DNA from: Adiantum capillus-veneris
Taxonomy: Eukaryota > Streptophyta > Polypodiopsida > Polypodiales > Pteridaceae
NCBI GenBank assembly: GCA_014529385.2
Contig: CM043950.1
Location: 157,176,545-157,240,544 of the forward strand
DNA length: 64,000 nucleotides
Direction of reading: 5' to 3'
The translations under genes and the position numbers were made by a program. Below the pieces are notes generated by a model that saw nothing but the letters and a program-made list of their open reading frames with translations, ran no database searches and was not told where the DNA came from. How positions within the stretch are numbered: the first letter of the stretch is position 1; each line of letters starts with the position of its first letter. Below are positions 11,298 to 23,260 of this stretch, piece after piece.

Positions 11298-11710
11298 AGG
11301 TTGAAGAATAAGGACAGATTTGATAAACGGCATAGGCTCGAACCTAGAGCTATTGAGGAAGGTAATTTGGTGTTGGTGTATGACAATAGTCTTAATAACC
11401 AACATTCAACGATAAGAAAGCTTTCAAAGAGATGATTTGGTCCTTATGTGGTTAAGCATGTACATGAAAATCCAACTTATACCTTGCACGAGTTGGATGG
11501 TACAGAAATGAAGATTCCCATTGTAGGGAAAAGAATAAAATTGGTCAAAAAAAGAGGCGATACAGATCCCTTTGTTTCACAAGAAAGTCAAAATGAAGAC
11601 TCTGATGAACATGTTATAGATGAAGATGAATAAAGAGATGATGATGCACTGGACTTCATTGCAAGTGATGAAGAAATTGGTATGTATGTTGACTTAAAAG
11701 AAGAATAAAC
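11298..11710 (+). pseudogene. Integrase C-terminus of element F
   Basis: Continues the integrase frame after the foldback element: RLKNKDRFDKRHRL, EEGNLVLVYDNSL, one in-frame TGA, then FGPYVVKHVHENPTYTLHEL and KIPIVGKRIKLVKK. This is the usual order of a gypsy integrase C-terminal domain (K-x-RFD-K, G-D/N-LV-L, GPY-V). An acidic tail (ESQNEDSDEHVIDEDE) follows to the stop near 11631, and 'frame-like' acidic codons continue to 11707. A purine-rich run ending ggtttagagggcgtgga leads into the 3' LTR at 11767. Confidence 0.72.
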
Positions 11711-11766
11711 CTACAAACCATATTTGTGGCACATGCCGGAGGATGTGCAGGTTTAGAGGGCGTGGA

Positions 11767-12801
11767 TGTCATGCCGTGGCACGTGCATAATGTGAAACTA
11801 AAATATTTACCTCACTCTTGATGCTTTTGTTTTGTGGGACCGAATGCCATAATGTACATAGTGTGATATATGTGAAAATAGATGCCACGGTTGTAGTTGT
11901 GCACATACCTTTCCGAGAAGACGAGGCCCTTCACGTGGAATTGATGCATGTTTTATCACATTATAACATGCTTCTTTTTCTTTACAAATGTACAAATGTC
12001 AAGTGTATCAAAGTGGCACGCTCGTTTTGCCTAGAAAGTTCAATGCGAGCGATCTCAGCCAAAAATAGTAGGTTTCATGTGCGGGCAAAAGAGATGTGTC
12101 TAGAGTGCTTGCCAAGTGGTAAAACAAATTTCAAGATGAAATCTAATCCCAATGGGAGTTTTTCACAATTTTAGGGATTTTTCCCAGGTTGTTTGGGATT
12201 TTTACGAAGAAAAAAAGGCATTTTTGGGCTAAAAATGACCAGAAATGGTCATATAATGAACCAAAATTGGTCAAAAATGGCCCAAAATTCCACATCACTC
12301 ATGATTCCTTGACTATGAGGAGTGAGGAAACATTTTAGAACAGCAAGATCATCACTATAAGCTCCTCTGTGAAGGGATACAAAGCTTGCATCTATGGTAT
12401 GCTAGTGCAGTCCCGTGTTGTTTCAACCCTGTATTCGAGGCTGTGAGGCCACCAATTAGGGTTTCCCCTCTTCAAATACCTACTTTGGAATGAATAATGA
12501 AATTCTGAATCTTCCATGAAATGGTTATGATGGAGAATTGAAGCGTTTGTATAGGGTTTGTATCAGGGCGAAAGAGCACTACAAATGTGTAATTGGCAGT
12601 GAGGCTACACCAAATCATCACACACACAAGAGTTTTAAGTTGATCTTGGTTATTTTTCAAAGATAATCTTTCATGGCTGGAGTTTTGTTCTTTTTTAGTG
12701 TGTTTTTAGCCTCAAATATTCTATGATTTTCTTGATTTTTTTGCGAACTCTCACAGTCAGAGGCCCGGCGCTTTCCTAGCCGCACTTCATACTTCTTGAC
12801 A
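11767..12801 (+). repeat. 3' LTR of element F
   Basis: Starts TGTCATGCCGTGGCACG just after the purine-rich run gaggatgtgcaggtttagag...gtgga, and ends ...cttcttgaca at 12801. It aligns with 7866-8912 with many substitutions and small indels, indicating an old insertion. Immediately after it, the host element C protease frame resumes. Confidence 0.8.
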
Positions 12802-12803
12802 TC

Positions 12804-13669
12804 GTGGCTAAGGGTGTAAGGGTAAAATTTATGGGCATTGAGTGCCTAATCAATTTCTTTGTGATGAAAGTAGGTGATAATGCATACCCTATCATCTTGG
12901 GTAGGCCATGGCTGCTAGCGATAGGTTCCAAACAGGATTGGGAGAGCAAGGTGTTTACCTTGCCTGATATAGAAAGGGGAAGGTAGGTGGTGCTAGACGT
13001 AAAGACCAAGAAGATTTGTTTCCATCCTATGATGGCAAGAGACAAGGATGATACCACAAGTTAACAAAATAGATATCGCCTATGATGAGGGCTATACAAA
13101 CACGGAGGAAGAGGAAAGAAAAAATGATATGTTAAAGATTGATGCTCATTTGTTTGGGGTCACTGTGGAGAGCCCTTGTGAAAAGCAGGAGGTGCAACCG
13201 CAGATACATGGCATAGGTACGGAAGAAGTGATCAATATGCTAAGTGGGGATTTGACCAAACAAGAGAAGGAGAGCTATGTCCAACTATGTGCCTCCTTTT
13301 TGAATCTATTTGCGATTATATACAAGGATCTACGAGGATCCAAGGTTATTGAGCACAAGATAGTCCTCAAGGAACAGTACAAAACAAAGGCACAAAAGCT
13401 AAGGAGATTGGGTGAAATTCAAAAGGAATCCCTTTTCCAGGAGATTAATCAATTTTTGTGGATGTAGGTCTTATATACCAAGTGAAGGAGTCTGAGTGGG
13501 TTTCTCCAATGGTTATCACTCCTAAGAAAAATGGGAAGTGGCAAGTGTGCGTCGACTACAAGCCGTTAAATGCGGCGAGCAAGAGGAATCGCCAACCATT
13601 TTCATTTCATGATGAGATCCTAAACCAATTAGTTGTCCATGAGAGGTACTCCATCATGGATGGGTTTTC
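12804..13669 (+). pseudogene. Protease end and RT start of Tat-like element C
   Basis: The frame opens with VAKGVRVKFMGIECLINFF and YPIILGRPWLLAIGSKQDW, the retropepsin end with its conserved I-L-G-R-PW box. A connector (13048-13467) ends KQEKESYVQLCASFLNLF and AQKLRRLGEIQKESL, and after a shift the RT start reads ESEWVSPMVITPKKNGKWQ, VCVDYKPLNAASKRNR and DEILNQLVVHERYSIMDGF. The same order occurs in element B at 59740-60520. The frame is cut exactly at 13669 by the LTR of element A. It is probably one element with 7609-7865, and possibly with 36594-38040. Confidence 0.75.
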
Positions 13670-15375
13670 TGTCATAATAACTAATATCTAATTTTCCTAA
13701 ATGATTTTCTCATGTTAAACTGATCATTTAATATGGGGAAGTACCAAGGGAGAAAAGGCTAGACTATTGGTTAAGCCGGCAGACCGATCACAATAGGGAT
13801 CTGAATGGGTGGGCCATCTGCAAAAGAGCAATGTGTCAGAGGAAGTACCAGGGGAGAAAAAGCTAGAATATTGGTTAAGCCGGTAGACCGATCACAATAG
13901 GGATCCAAAGGAGGGAAAATAGGGATCCAAAGGGGGGGCCATCTACAAAAGAGAAATGTGCAACAATGGGCTTCAAAGACCCTAAGGTTCAGCCCATTAA
14001 GACTACCAAAATGCTAAGGTTCCAAAATTCAAAGGTTGTCTCTAATGGTCAAGACCAAGGTAAATTGGATGCTAGTGGGAAGACTCAAAAGTCTTTCCAC
14101 ATCCCTATCCTTGAGGGGCAAGCCTTTCTTGTAGGGGATGAGAAAGAAACACACACACACTCTAGCAAGCTCTCCTTCTAGAAAGGGAATAGGAGACGCA
14201 TGTCAACTCCTTAGCCCAGTTGCCCCCTAGGTGCATTCAAATCCTATTGGATGGCCATAGAGGTGGACCATTGAGAACTAGTCTAGAGTACATTTAGTTT
14301 AATTCATTTTAAAACACTTGATAAAATAACCAATAGAAACTAAGCCCTCTAGAAGATTATTGGTGGACGGTCTCCCAAGGGGTCCAATGAGCATTCAGCA
14401 TCCCAATGGCTTTTGCCTGATTCCTATTTCCCAAAAGACTAAGGGGTCCAATGAGAGTTTAATTGCATTATTCAATTACCTAAACCTCTCACAAAAGGGG
14501 AAAGGGGGGCACATGTCACAAGGATATCACTTATGCTTCTTAATTATCATTGCCTAAGCTTTTCAGGGTCCAATGGGATGCCAGCATGAGTAAAAATCAA
14601 GAGAGGTCGACCAAGAGAGAGAGAGAGGGGGCTGATTTTGGCAAGGCATTATCACACACACACTCACACAATATCATGTGTGAAGCAAAGTAGACTCTCT
14701 CTCCTTCTCGAGCTTTATTGGAAAGCTCATCAACTACTCCAAGCTTGTGAGAAGGGAGGCCTACACCAACAACTCTTGGCTTTGTGATGCAAATCCAACC
14801 ACGAGGAGCCAAGCTCCCAGGCATGCTCATCTCCTCTACCATGCTAATTACTAATCTATGCTAAGATTTTATGAGTGACTATGTGAGGGGATATACTACT
14901 TTCTCGTAAGAATACTCCTTCTTCCTCTCAATCTACTCTCATACCCCACTAGCTCTCACCGTTTTCCAAGGTGTGTGAGGTCTTGGGTATGAGACCGTGA
15001 GGGAATTGATGTTGTTTTTATTAAGTGTGATCTTGGTGCTTGAAGCTTCCATCTTCATTGCACCAGTAATATATTGAAGGAATACAAATTATTGTATTGT
15101 AAAATGTCTCCCTTGATGGGGGAAACCTATAATACAAAGCCTTTTGGAGGGGGGACCGGCTCCCTATACATTCGGTCCTCAACTGTTGTCAATAGCTTAG
15201 TTTCTCTCTCTTTTTCAAGAATTATTTATGTCTATCTAACTAGGTGTTACACTTTTGTTTCTCTCTCTATCCAAGCACTCTTGCCATGCTCATTAGGAAT
15301 CTATTCTAATGAAATGCTCACTATGTCTATGTTATTTTCCGCTACACACAAGTTATTAGGCCATTAAATGTTACA
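13670..15375 (+). repeat. 5' LTR of element A (1706 bp)
   Basis: Starts TGTCATAATAACTAATATC and ends aatgttaca, with TG...CA termini. It matches, in reverse complement, the solo LTR at 34540-36218, and more distantly the LTRs of element D. The early part has an imperfect direct repeat of 'agtaccaaggggagaaaa..gctag..tattggttaagccgg' (13739-13797 and 13841-13900). It contains only a short (AC)n (14151-14161) where the relatives have long GT tracts. It breaks the RT of element C. Confidence 0.88.
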
Positions 15376-15376
15376 T

Positions 15377-15389
15377 TGGTATCAGAGCA
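15377..15389 (+). promoter_or_regulatory. Primer-binding site, initiator Met tRNA type
   Basis: tggtatcagagca, one base after the LTR end, is the standard plant initiator-methionine tRNA complementary site that primes minus-strand DNA synthesis. It fixes the LTR end and the plus orientation of element A. Confidence 0.9.
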
Positions 15390-15798
15390 CAAGATTTCTC
15401 TTTTCTTGCTCAAGAAGGGAGGTTATCAAGCTAAATATAAATATAAATGGTTGGTATTATTAATTGCGATTGAGTAAGTAGAATAGGGATTTTTTAGCCT
15501 TGCAGTGCGCCTGCTTCGTGCAGATAACGGGGCATCACCGTTGAGAGCTATGGTCTTAATAGTGGATTTCTACGGAGCTTGCCTATGGCTTAACCACTAT
15601 TGAGCTATTAGAAGCTTGACAAGAGCCGGTATTGTTTTGGTGTTGAAAGACCCTCTCTTCTATTCCTTGCCATTAATGATATTTGAGCCACGGGTACAGG
15701 GGCTTGAGTGCTTTTTTTAAAGGGGTTAAGAGGAGTATCAACTAGGGCTTGAAGTGCCAAAGTACACCTAAAAAATTTTACACCTAAAAGTTGTTAGA

Positions 15799-16710
15799 AT
15801 GGCTAACAATAGTAAAGAGATTGAAATTAATGTTGATAGCTTTGATTTTGCTAATGAGCAGGCTACTAATGATGCCCCTATGCTTGTTAACTACCTTGTT
15901 TCTAGGCTTCAACAATTCATGGGCAATCCATCCCTTCAAAGTGAAGTGCAATGGCAGCTATGTGCTCATGGGATTCTCCAAATTCCCCACCAAGAAGAGA
16001 GAGTACCTAGGAAGCTTCCTTGTGAGACTTCCAAAAGAGTCCACTTTTCGATAAAAGATGAAGAAGAGGATCCATACGAAGGGCTCAAAAATATACTACT
16101 TGACAACGCATCTCCTTACCAAAGGAGAGCTCAAAAGTCCCCCACCAAAGCAACGAGAAAGAAGTGAGTCTCGTACCACCTTGACAGAGATAGCTCCACG
16201 AAGACGACGGGCTAAACGCTCTCCAACACCCCGTAAACGGAGAAGACCATTGCACAATTCTTACTCCTCTAAATAAAGTGATGGTGCAACTTTTGAACCA
16301 TCAAAAAGAAGAGTCCATAGGAAATCCTATGCCTCATGGAAGGGGTTGTCCAAGCTCAAAAAGTTCAAAGAGGGAGGAAATAACACCTCTTTCCTTACCT
16401 ACGATGGCACCTTTGGTGCTACGGACAAAGTCTTGGCCTTCATTCAACAATTCAATGCGGCGTTTGGAGATGAGGGCTTCACGGAGTCCTCTAAGCTATG
16501 ACATGTATCTATGCACTTTCAAAAGTCTACCAGGCAATGGTGGTCTAGCCTACGGGCAAATGGTGAAGCTCCACAAACATGGAAACCTTTAAGAGATTCC
16601 ATTATGACGCACTTTTTGGCTACCAATGCCAAAGACAAAGTAATCACTGAATGGCCAAGCTTGAAGATCTCTCCCTATGAATCTATTCACAAATATGTAG
16701 ACAAGTTTTG
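15799..16710 (+). pseudogene. Gag N-terminal part of element A
   Basis: Starts MANNSKEIEINVDSF. A frameshift near 16150 leads to an Arg-rich stretch (RRRRAKRSPTPRKRRR), then the gag core: HFQKSTRQWWSSLRANGEAP, DSIMTHFLATNAKDKVITEW and ESIHKYVDKF. Element D has the same order (HFQKSARQWW, LTEWRGL, ESINKYLDKF), so A and D are of one family. Stops after codons near 16275 and at 16501 disable it. The frame is cut at 16710 by element D. After D and the ttttg duplication it resumes at 30463 with WDLHLKATIFKKMDF. Confidence 0.8.
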
Positions 16711-17732
16711 TGTAATGGAATTTTCCTATTCAATTTGAGAGTAGCGGAATTTAATGAGAGTACTTTCAAGAAATGATTTTGTGAGCATAGCGGGTAGACA
16801 TAATTGAAGATAGCAACATAATCATAGCAATTAGTTAACTTGGCATAGACAATACTTTTGTAAGAGAGAGAATTTAGAGAACATGACAGTAGTTGAGGAC
16901 CGGATTTATGTGGAGCCGGTCCCCCCTCCAATAGGCATTTGTATTATGATTTCTCCCATAAAGAGAGACGTGTTACAATACATTCTTTGTGTTCCTTGTG
17001 ACCTAGGTGAAGCAATGAAGATGGAAAACTTCATGCATCACCATCATAGCATAACCTAAACTTGAAGAAAGATTTAACTATACCAAGCCTCAGTCCCAAG
17101 ACCTCAAACACCTTCGAAGGTGGAGAGAGCTAGCAGGGAATGAGGGTAGGGAAGAGGAAGAAGAACCATTTCATACGAGAAAGAGCTAGTTCCTCACTTA
17201 TCATAACTCTTGTGCTAGCATACATAATAGCATAGTAATGAGGAAGAAATAGATGGCAAGCTCAAGCATTGAAGCATGGATCTTGGATGGATTTGCACTC
17301 CATAGCCAAGAGTGTTGGTGTAGGCTCTCAACCTCTACTTGCTTGGAGAAGGAGAGGGAGCTCTTGCACTTTGCATAGTACACAATGAGAGTGTTTGTGA
17401 GTGTGTGTGGGTGAATATACCCCCTAAGCACCCCCCTAGCTTGCTTGGGTCGACCCCCCCTTGTAGCTCATGCTTGAAGCTCATTGGACCCCTCCAGGCC
17501 TAGCCAATCACAAGCAGGAGCCATTACAAGCAACAAGGGTAGCCTTGGGACAAGTGTCCCCCTTTACCCTTTGAGAGAGAGGACTTGATAAATGCAAAAT
17601 CAATTAATTAAATATCCTAAATTATCATTGGACCCCTTGGGTGGCCAACCAATAGGCTTCAGGCACACCATGAGGGCAACATGAGGAGGAACTTGACAAG
17701 TGTCCTTGATGCCCTTCAAGCTGGGGCTTCCC

Positions 17733-17893
<161 letters not shown>

Positions 17894-18014
17894 CTCTCTC
17901 ATCCCCCCCCCCCCCCCCTTGTAGGCTTGCCCCCCTCCTTGTAGGGATCTTTTTGACTTTGGATGAGCAAGCCCCTTAGTCATCAAGCATGACTAAGCAC
18001 TTGAAGTAGGGGGT

Positions 18015-18190
18015 GTTCCCACAAGCATCTCAGGCAAGCTTCTCAAGGCACCTCAAGCACCTTAATCATGCACCAAGTCAAGCACCTCAAGCATGGAGCC
18101 AGTCAAGCACCTCAAGCATCTTAATCAAGCACCTCAAGCATGAGAAGCACCTCAAGCAGGACAAGCACGACAAGCACCTCGAGCTTGGTC
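18015..18190 (-). repeat. Short tandem 'caagcacct' array in D LTR
   Basis: Repeats of a 9-15 bp theme (aagcacctcaagca, tcttaatcaagca) run through this part of the LTR. The 5' LTR has the same theme with a different copy number (24530-24543 plus 30074-30165), and element E inserted into it there. Confidence 0.8.
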
Positions 18191-18533
18191 CGGGTTCCCA
18201 CCTCAAGATCAACCCTAGCTTACCTAAGGTCAAAGGACTTTTACACACATTATTGGAGGTCTTCAATGAAGCTAACCCTAAGGTCTTATGCTCCATTGGT
18301 TAGCCTTGCTCTTGATAGACCATCTCCTAGCTGTCGCAAGAATGTCTGCTCTTTAGTCCATTTCATTCTCCCAAAGTAGAGTGACAAATTCTACTTGGTG
18401 TTTGAGAGACGTCGTCATCACAAACATGATTCTAAGCATGCATACTAGTTAAATTTGTGCACAATTAAAAAGAGGACTAGTCTTATAAGACAAAAACATG
18501 AGTCATTTTTATAAAAAAAGATTGTACATTTGC

Positions 18534-19628
18534 TTACTCTAATGTAGCATTGTAAGTATTGACAAGGTTCATACTATCCTTAAGTTGTACTCCTTGCATC
18601 CATCTAGCATCTTCAAAAGGATAATTTTTGAACTTAATAAGATACCGTCGGATTATCTTACCATGTCGTAGTACCTTGTCTTCATGCCGAAGGACAGCTT
18701 CGGGTTGTAGCACCTCTTCTTGGTCTTCAACTTCGGGAGTGTCTTCAATAATTGGTTCAGTTCGTGGCTCTCCTTTGTAGGGATTAAGTAGGCTTACATG
18801 AAAGGCATTGTGTATAAGCCAATGGTTGGGAAACTTGAGTTGATAAGCCGTCTCATTGATGGGCTTCAAGATTTGGAAAGGACCATAGTATCTTTTTGCT
18901 AGTTTAGCATAATACTTTTGATGGCCCGTAGGATTTTTGCCCGTCGTTTGCCTTAATCGAGCCTTAGGAAACTTGAGTAAGACCCAATCATTTTCTTTGA
19001 ACATTAAGGCTCTTCTGTGCTTATCAGCAGCAGCTTTTTGCCTTTGTTGAGAGATGGCTATAGCCTCCCTAATCTTTTGAAAAGATTCTTGTAGGTCACG
19101 GCTATACTCATCGGCGGCGAAGATCTTCCCATGTACTTTGAGTAGCAAGGGACTTTTAGGTCTTCCCTCAATGATCTCGAAAGGTGCTTTTCCTGTAGAA
19201 GTATGTACAGTATTATTGTAGGCATACTCTACAAGAGGTAAGTACTTTTCCCATTGTGAGCGTTGATCTACTTCGGTAACATAAGTCTTGAGTAGATCGA
19301 GTATCGTAAGATTGGCTATCTCACTTTGGCCATCCGTTTGTGGGTGATAGGCCGAAGAGAAATTCAATCTTGTTCCTAGATTTTCAAAGAGACCTTTCCC
19401 AAAATTACTGGTCATTCTAGGATCTCTATCTGACACGATGGATGTGGGTAATCCATGGTGCTTGAAAATCTGAGATATGAAGAGAGTTGCCATTTGGTGT
19501 GCCTTAATAGTCTTTTTGACAGGAATAAAATGTGCTTGCTTGCTAAAACTGTTGGCTATTGTCCATATTCCTGTATTCCCATTGATAGACTTGGGTAATC
19601 CAAAGATGAAATCCATGGATATACTCTC
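18534..19628 (-). pseudogene. Integrase core and chromodomain-like C-terminus of element D
   Basis: Continues the pol frame past one TAG (about 19626, where a Trp is expected before ESISMDFIFGLP). The integrase core has the catalytic Asp in SMDFIFG, the second in VSDRDPRMTSNFG, and Glu in HPQTDGQSEIANLT. The C-terminal domain reads FKENDWVLLKFPKARL and KRYYGPFQILKPINETAYQL, then NAFHVSLLNPYKG. The end, VLRHGKIIRRYLIKFKNYPF plus EDARWMQG, has the form of the chromodomain that chromoviral integrases carry to target chromatin. It stops at 18534. Apart from the TAG, 360 codons are open. Confidence 0.9.
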
Positions 19629-21345
19629 CTATGGAGAATTTGGAATAGGCAATGGCTGGAGTAATCCAGGCTGCTTCCCTCTATCATACTTGGTCTTTTG
19701 GCATACTACACATTTTGAAACATACTCTTGTATGTCCACTTTCATGATAGGCCAATAGAAATACGTCTCTACTCCTCGGAGAGTAGGTTGAATACCTCTA
19801 TGCCCTGCATATGGAGGAGCATGGGATTCATACATAACCTTCTCACGAAGGGAATGAGTAACACATAGCCTATTGCCGTGGAGAAGATAACCATCCTGCA
19901 AGGTGAATGGTTCCTCTTTCTTCCCCAAAGCAAGGGCTGACATTATGTCTCTAAAGTCAGGGTCAGTAGCATGCTCATCTATCATAGAGGATAGATCATT
20001 GTGAGTATCTATAGACACCGCATTAACTTTTGGTCGTCGTGAAAGTGCATCGGCAACTTGATTGTGCTTACCAGCTATGTGAGCAATATGGAAATTAAAT
20101 TGCGAAAGAAAATTTTTCCACCTCATTTGTTTGTCAGAAAGCTTGGTTTGCGTCATGAAATACTTGAGACTTTGGTGGTCAGTTCGTAGGATAAATGGAG
20201 TCCCCAATAGGTAGTGCTTCCATGTGTCTAGGGCATGTAGAACAGCTAAAAGCTCTTTCTCATAAATGCCCAAGACTCGTTCATCACTATTGAGCCTTCG
20301 GCTCTCATATGCTATGGCATGCCCTTCTTGAAGCAAAACCACTCCAAGGCAATCACCACAAGCATCACATTGGACCTCAAATGGCTTTGAGAGATCCGGA
20401 AGCACGAGGACTAGTTGGGAAGTAAGCTTCTCTTTGAGTTTTTCAAAAGCATTTTTCTCCTTAGCAGTCCATACAAACTTAACGTTCTTCTTTGTTAAGT
20501 CGTGTAGTGGTCTTGCTACTTGAGAGAATTTTGCTATGAAGCGTCTATAGTATGCACACATACCAATAAAGCTTCTTAGCTCATGTAGATTCCTTGGGTT
20601 AGGCCATGATTTTATTACCTCTAACTTTGATGGATCCATACGAATACCATCGTGAGAGATAATATCATGACCTAGATATTGAATCTCTTGAAGGAAGAAT
20701 TCACTTTTCTTTTGATTGAGAAAAAGTTTGTTCTCCCTCAAGGCTTGAAAAATCACTTGGAGATGTTGCTTATGTTCCTCCAAAGACTTGGAGTAGATGA
20801 TGATATCATCAAAGAACACTCCAGTGAATTTACGATATGGTCTAAAAAATTTCTCCATGAGACGATTGAAAGTAGCTGGTGCATTAGTCAAGCCAAAAGC
20901 CATGACTAGATATTCATAAAGACCAAATGTTGTTCGAAACGCGGTCTTTAGGATATCTTCATCCACTATCCTTATTTGGTGATAGCCACTCTTAAGGTCA
21001 ATCCTACTGAAGTAGGTAGAGCCTTGTAGCTTATCAAACAGATCTTCTACCCGAGGCACGGGAAATCTGTTTTTGATAGTGATATGGTTTAGTGCTCGAT
21101 AGTCCACACACATACGGTATGTACCATCTTTCTTTTGCACTAAAAAGACTGGAGAACAAAACGGAGAGGAACTAGGCCTCACCATCCCTTTGTCTACCAA
21201 TTCCTATACTTGCCTCATAATCTCCTCTTGTTGAGCTTGTGAGACTCGATAAGGAGGTTTGTTAGGCGGTGATGTTCCTGGAAGGAGCTCAATACGATGG
21301 TCATCATCCCCTCGTTTTGGAGGTAGGTCCATAGGGATATCATCG
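19629..21345 (-). pseudogene. RT, RNase H and integrase zinc domain of element D
   Basis: 523 open codons from 21200, with the true frame extending upstream past a TAG near 21207 to a frameshift near 21345. RT: MVRPSSSPFCSPVFLVQKKD, MCVDYRALN, IDLKSGYHQIRI, GLTNAPATFNRLM and the catalytic box VFFDDIIIYS (both Asp present). RNase H: FEVQCDACGDCLGVVL, YEKELLAVLHAL, LRTDHQSL and NQVADALSRR. Integrase zinc finger: SHAPPYAGHRG and CVVCQKTKYDRGKQPG. The order RT-RH-IN is that of Ty3/gypsy. All catalytic residues I can check are intact, so decay is recent. Confidence 0.92.
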
Positions 21346-22463
21346 ATGACACATCTTGGAATCCTTTTAGAAAAGTAGACAAGTCTAACTCTTCTTGATT
21401 CCTATCATTTTCATTTGATGAAACATTATTAGCTTTTAGAGACTCTTTGACATAAATCATGTACGCAGAAACTGAGCTCTTCATTGATTTATCAAAAGAA
21501 AGAGGATTTACAAGTGGAATAGTGCGACCACGCTCACTAGCATCTATACATGTTCTTTCCCCTGTAGGTGAAGTAAATTCTCCTTTCAGGGAACTTCATG
21601 TTGGCAGCCATGCGATCAAACCATGGTGCCCCTAGGATAACATCCTGATGTTGGAGAGGAGAGATGAAGAAATCTTCTTTGTCAACATAGCTTTGGACAT
21701 GAAGCCTCAACTTCCCAATCAAGGGAGTAACGGAGGCTTGCTGTCCCTTGAAAGCTGCGTCACCTATTACCATATCTCCCATCTCAAAAGCTTGAATGCC
21801 CAACTTGATGGCCAACTCTATTGATATGAAGTTGAGAGTAGAGCCAGGGTCAAACAAGATGAAGGCATCATGCTCTCTTAACTTTCCCCAAGCATAGGAG
21901 AGTGATGATCCTTTGCAATGAGCATCCTCTTTTGGAGCTTCGATGGTGGAAGCCCTAGGAGTCTCATTGCGAGTATTCTTCTTGGGGCAAGAACGATAGC
22001 CATGTCCTTGCTCCCCACACTTGAAACACTTATGGTCCTTGCGAAAAGCTTCAAGCTCTTCAGGAGAGAGTTTGTTTTTACCTTTGTAAACTCCCTTCTC
22101 CTTGGACCGATTGTTGTTGTTGTTATTGTTGTTGTTGGAAGTGCCTTGGGAATTATTTTGAGCATTGGATTTCCCCTTTGCATCATTTTTATCTTTGTTT
22201 TCCATGGGCTTGACATTACGTCTAGCCCCTTGATGGAAATTGATGCGTGAAGCAACCATGGTGTGATGGATTACTTCGGTAATAGTACCAGGCCGTTGAG
22301 AGTTGATGTATTCGGCCATCTCTTCAGGTAATCCCGCACAGAATTGCTGTCTTTGCTCGGTAAAGTCTATCTTTTGAAAGACGTAGCTTTGAGATGTAAA
22401 TCCCAAAACTTGTCTAAATACTTGTTGATAGACTCGTGAGAGAGAAGCTTCAAGCCGCGCCAT
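21346..22463 (-). pseudogene. Gag zinc knuckle, protease and linker of element D
   Basis: The frame (308 codons, 22463-21537) contains the gag end VIHHTMVASRINFHQGA, an Asn run, one CCHC zinc knuckle CFKCGEQGHGYRSC, and a retropepsin with active site ILFDPGSTLNFIS (Pro where Ser/Thr is usual) and the later box DVILGAPWFDRMAANMKFPE. Element A has the same FDPGST box, so the Pro is a family trait. A linker frame (21484-21215) follows, with DLSTFLKGFQDV, then the frameshift to RT. Confidence 0.88.
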
Positions 22464-23191
22464 TCGGTAAGAACTTTATCTTTAGTATCGCTTGGAAGAA
22501 ATTGCTTCATGATGGAAACTCGTAGAGTTTTCCATGTCTTTGGGGCTTCTCCATTTCCACGAAGGCTAACCCACCATTGACGAGCTGATTTTTGGAAGTG
22601 CATAGCTACATGGCGTAGCTTGGAGGACTCTGTGAAGCCCTCGTCCCCAAAGGCCGCATCAAATTGCTGGATGAAGGCCAACACTTTGTCGGTAGCACCA
22701 AAGGTGCCATCGTAGGTGATAAAAGAGATACTCTTTCCTCCCTCCTTGAACTTCTTTAGCTTTTGTGACCTTCGCCATGCAGGAAATGATTTGCGATGTC
22801 CTCCCCTCTTGTATTCTCTAGGAGAATATCCATAACTTTCATCGGAAGAGGAGGAAGGTGAAGAAGAAGGAGAAGAGGGTGACCTCTTCCTAACCCTTTT
22901 CTTCCTTTGTTTCCTCTCTTGCCTTTCAGAGTGATGAGGAGAAGGACTATAGGTTGCTCTTTTCCTCTTGGGAGGAGTAGGCGATCGTCTAGACCGCCAT
23001 CTTCGTGGAGCCACATCTTCAGAAGAACTTAGACTTTCATTGCTTTCTTTCTCTTTGGATTCCTCCTCTCGAATGGGAGAGAGTCTTCTTTTGTGGGTCT
23101 CTTCAAGAGGCCTCCTAAGCTCTCTCTCCTCTGGGAGAGGAAGGGAAATTCCATAAGCAAGAAGTTGTTGAGTAACTTTTAACAACATCAA
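22367..23191 (-). pseudogene. Gag N-terminal part of element D
   Basis: 274 codons starting MMLLKVTQQLLAYG. There is a long Arg/Ser-rich basic region (RRWRSRRSPTPPKRKR, Ser-rich SSPSSSPSSSSD), then the gag core AFIQQFDAAFGDEGFT, HFQKSARQWWVSLRGNGEAP, LTEWRGLKLLSHESINKYL and DKFWDLHLKATSFKR. The frame ends because one A is missing from an A run at about 22375. The neighbouring frame continues with IDFTEQRQQF. Element A has five A at this place and reads through. Confidence 0.88.
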
Positions 23192-23242
23192 CCATTTATA
23201 GGCTACTTAAGGACCTCTCTTCTTAAGCAAGAAAAGAGAAAC

Positions 23243-23259
23243 CAAATGCTCTGATACCA
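23243..23259 (-). promoter_or_regulatory. Primer-binding site of element D
   Basis: On the minus strand, tggtatcagagcatttg starts one base after the LTR end (23261). This is the initiator-Met tRNA type site. It confirms orientation and the LTR boundary. Confidence 0.9.
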
Positions 23260-23260
23260 A

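Larger units (their letters stand above)
7866..12801 (+). mobile_element. LTR retrotransposon F (Ty3/gypsy, fungal-like pol), inserted in element C
   Basis: The element is bounded by direct repeats of about 1.04 kb (7866-8912 and 11767-12801) with a decayed RT/RNase H-integrase region between them and a foldback element inside. Gag, protease and the RT palm are missing: the 5' LTR is followed within about 40 bp by RT-thumb codons, so the 5' internal part and the primer site were deleted. The host protease of element C is interrupted at 7865 and resumes at 12804. The flanks are gtgggc (left, 7859-7864) and gtggct (right, 12804-12809), a blurred 5-bp target duplication. Old copy. Confidence 0.8.

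Noticed and set aside
8930-11640. Fungal contamination as the source of the fungal-like pol
   Set aside because: The element is inserted within a plant-type Tat protease with its frame resuming on the other side, so it belongs to the same chromosome.
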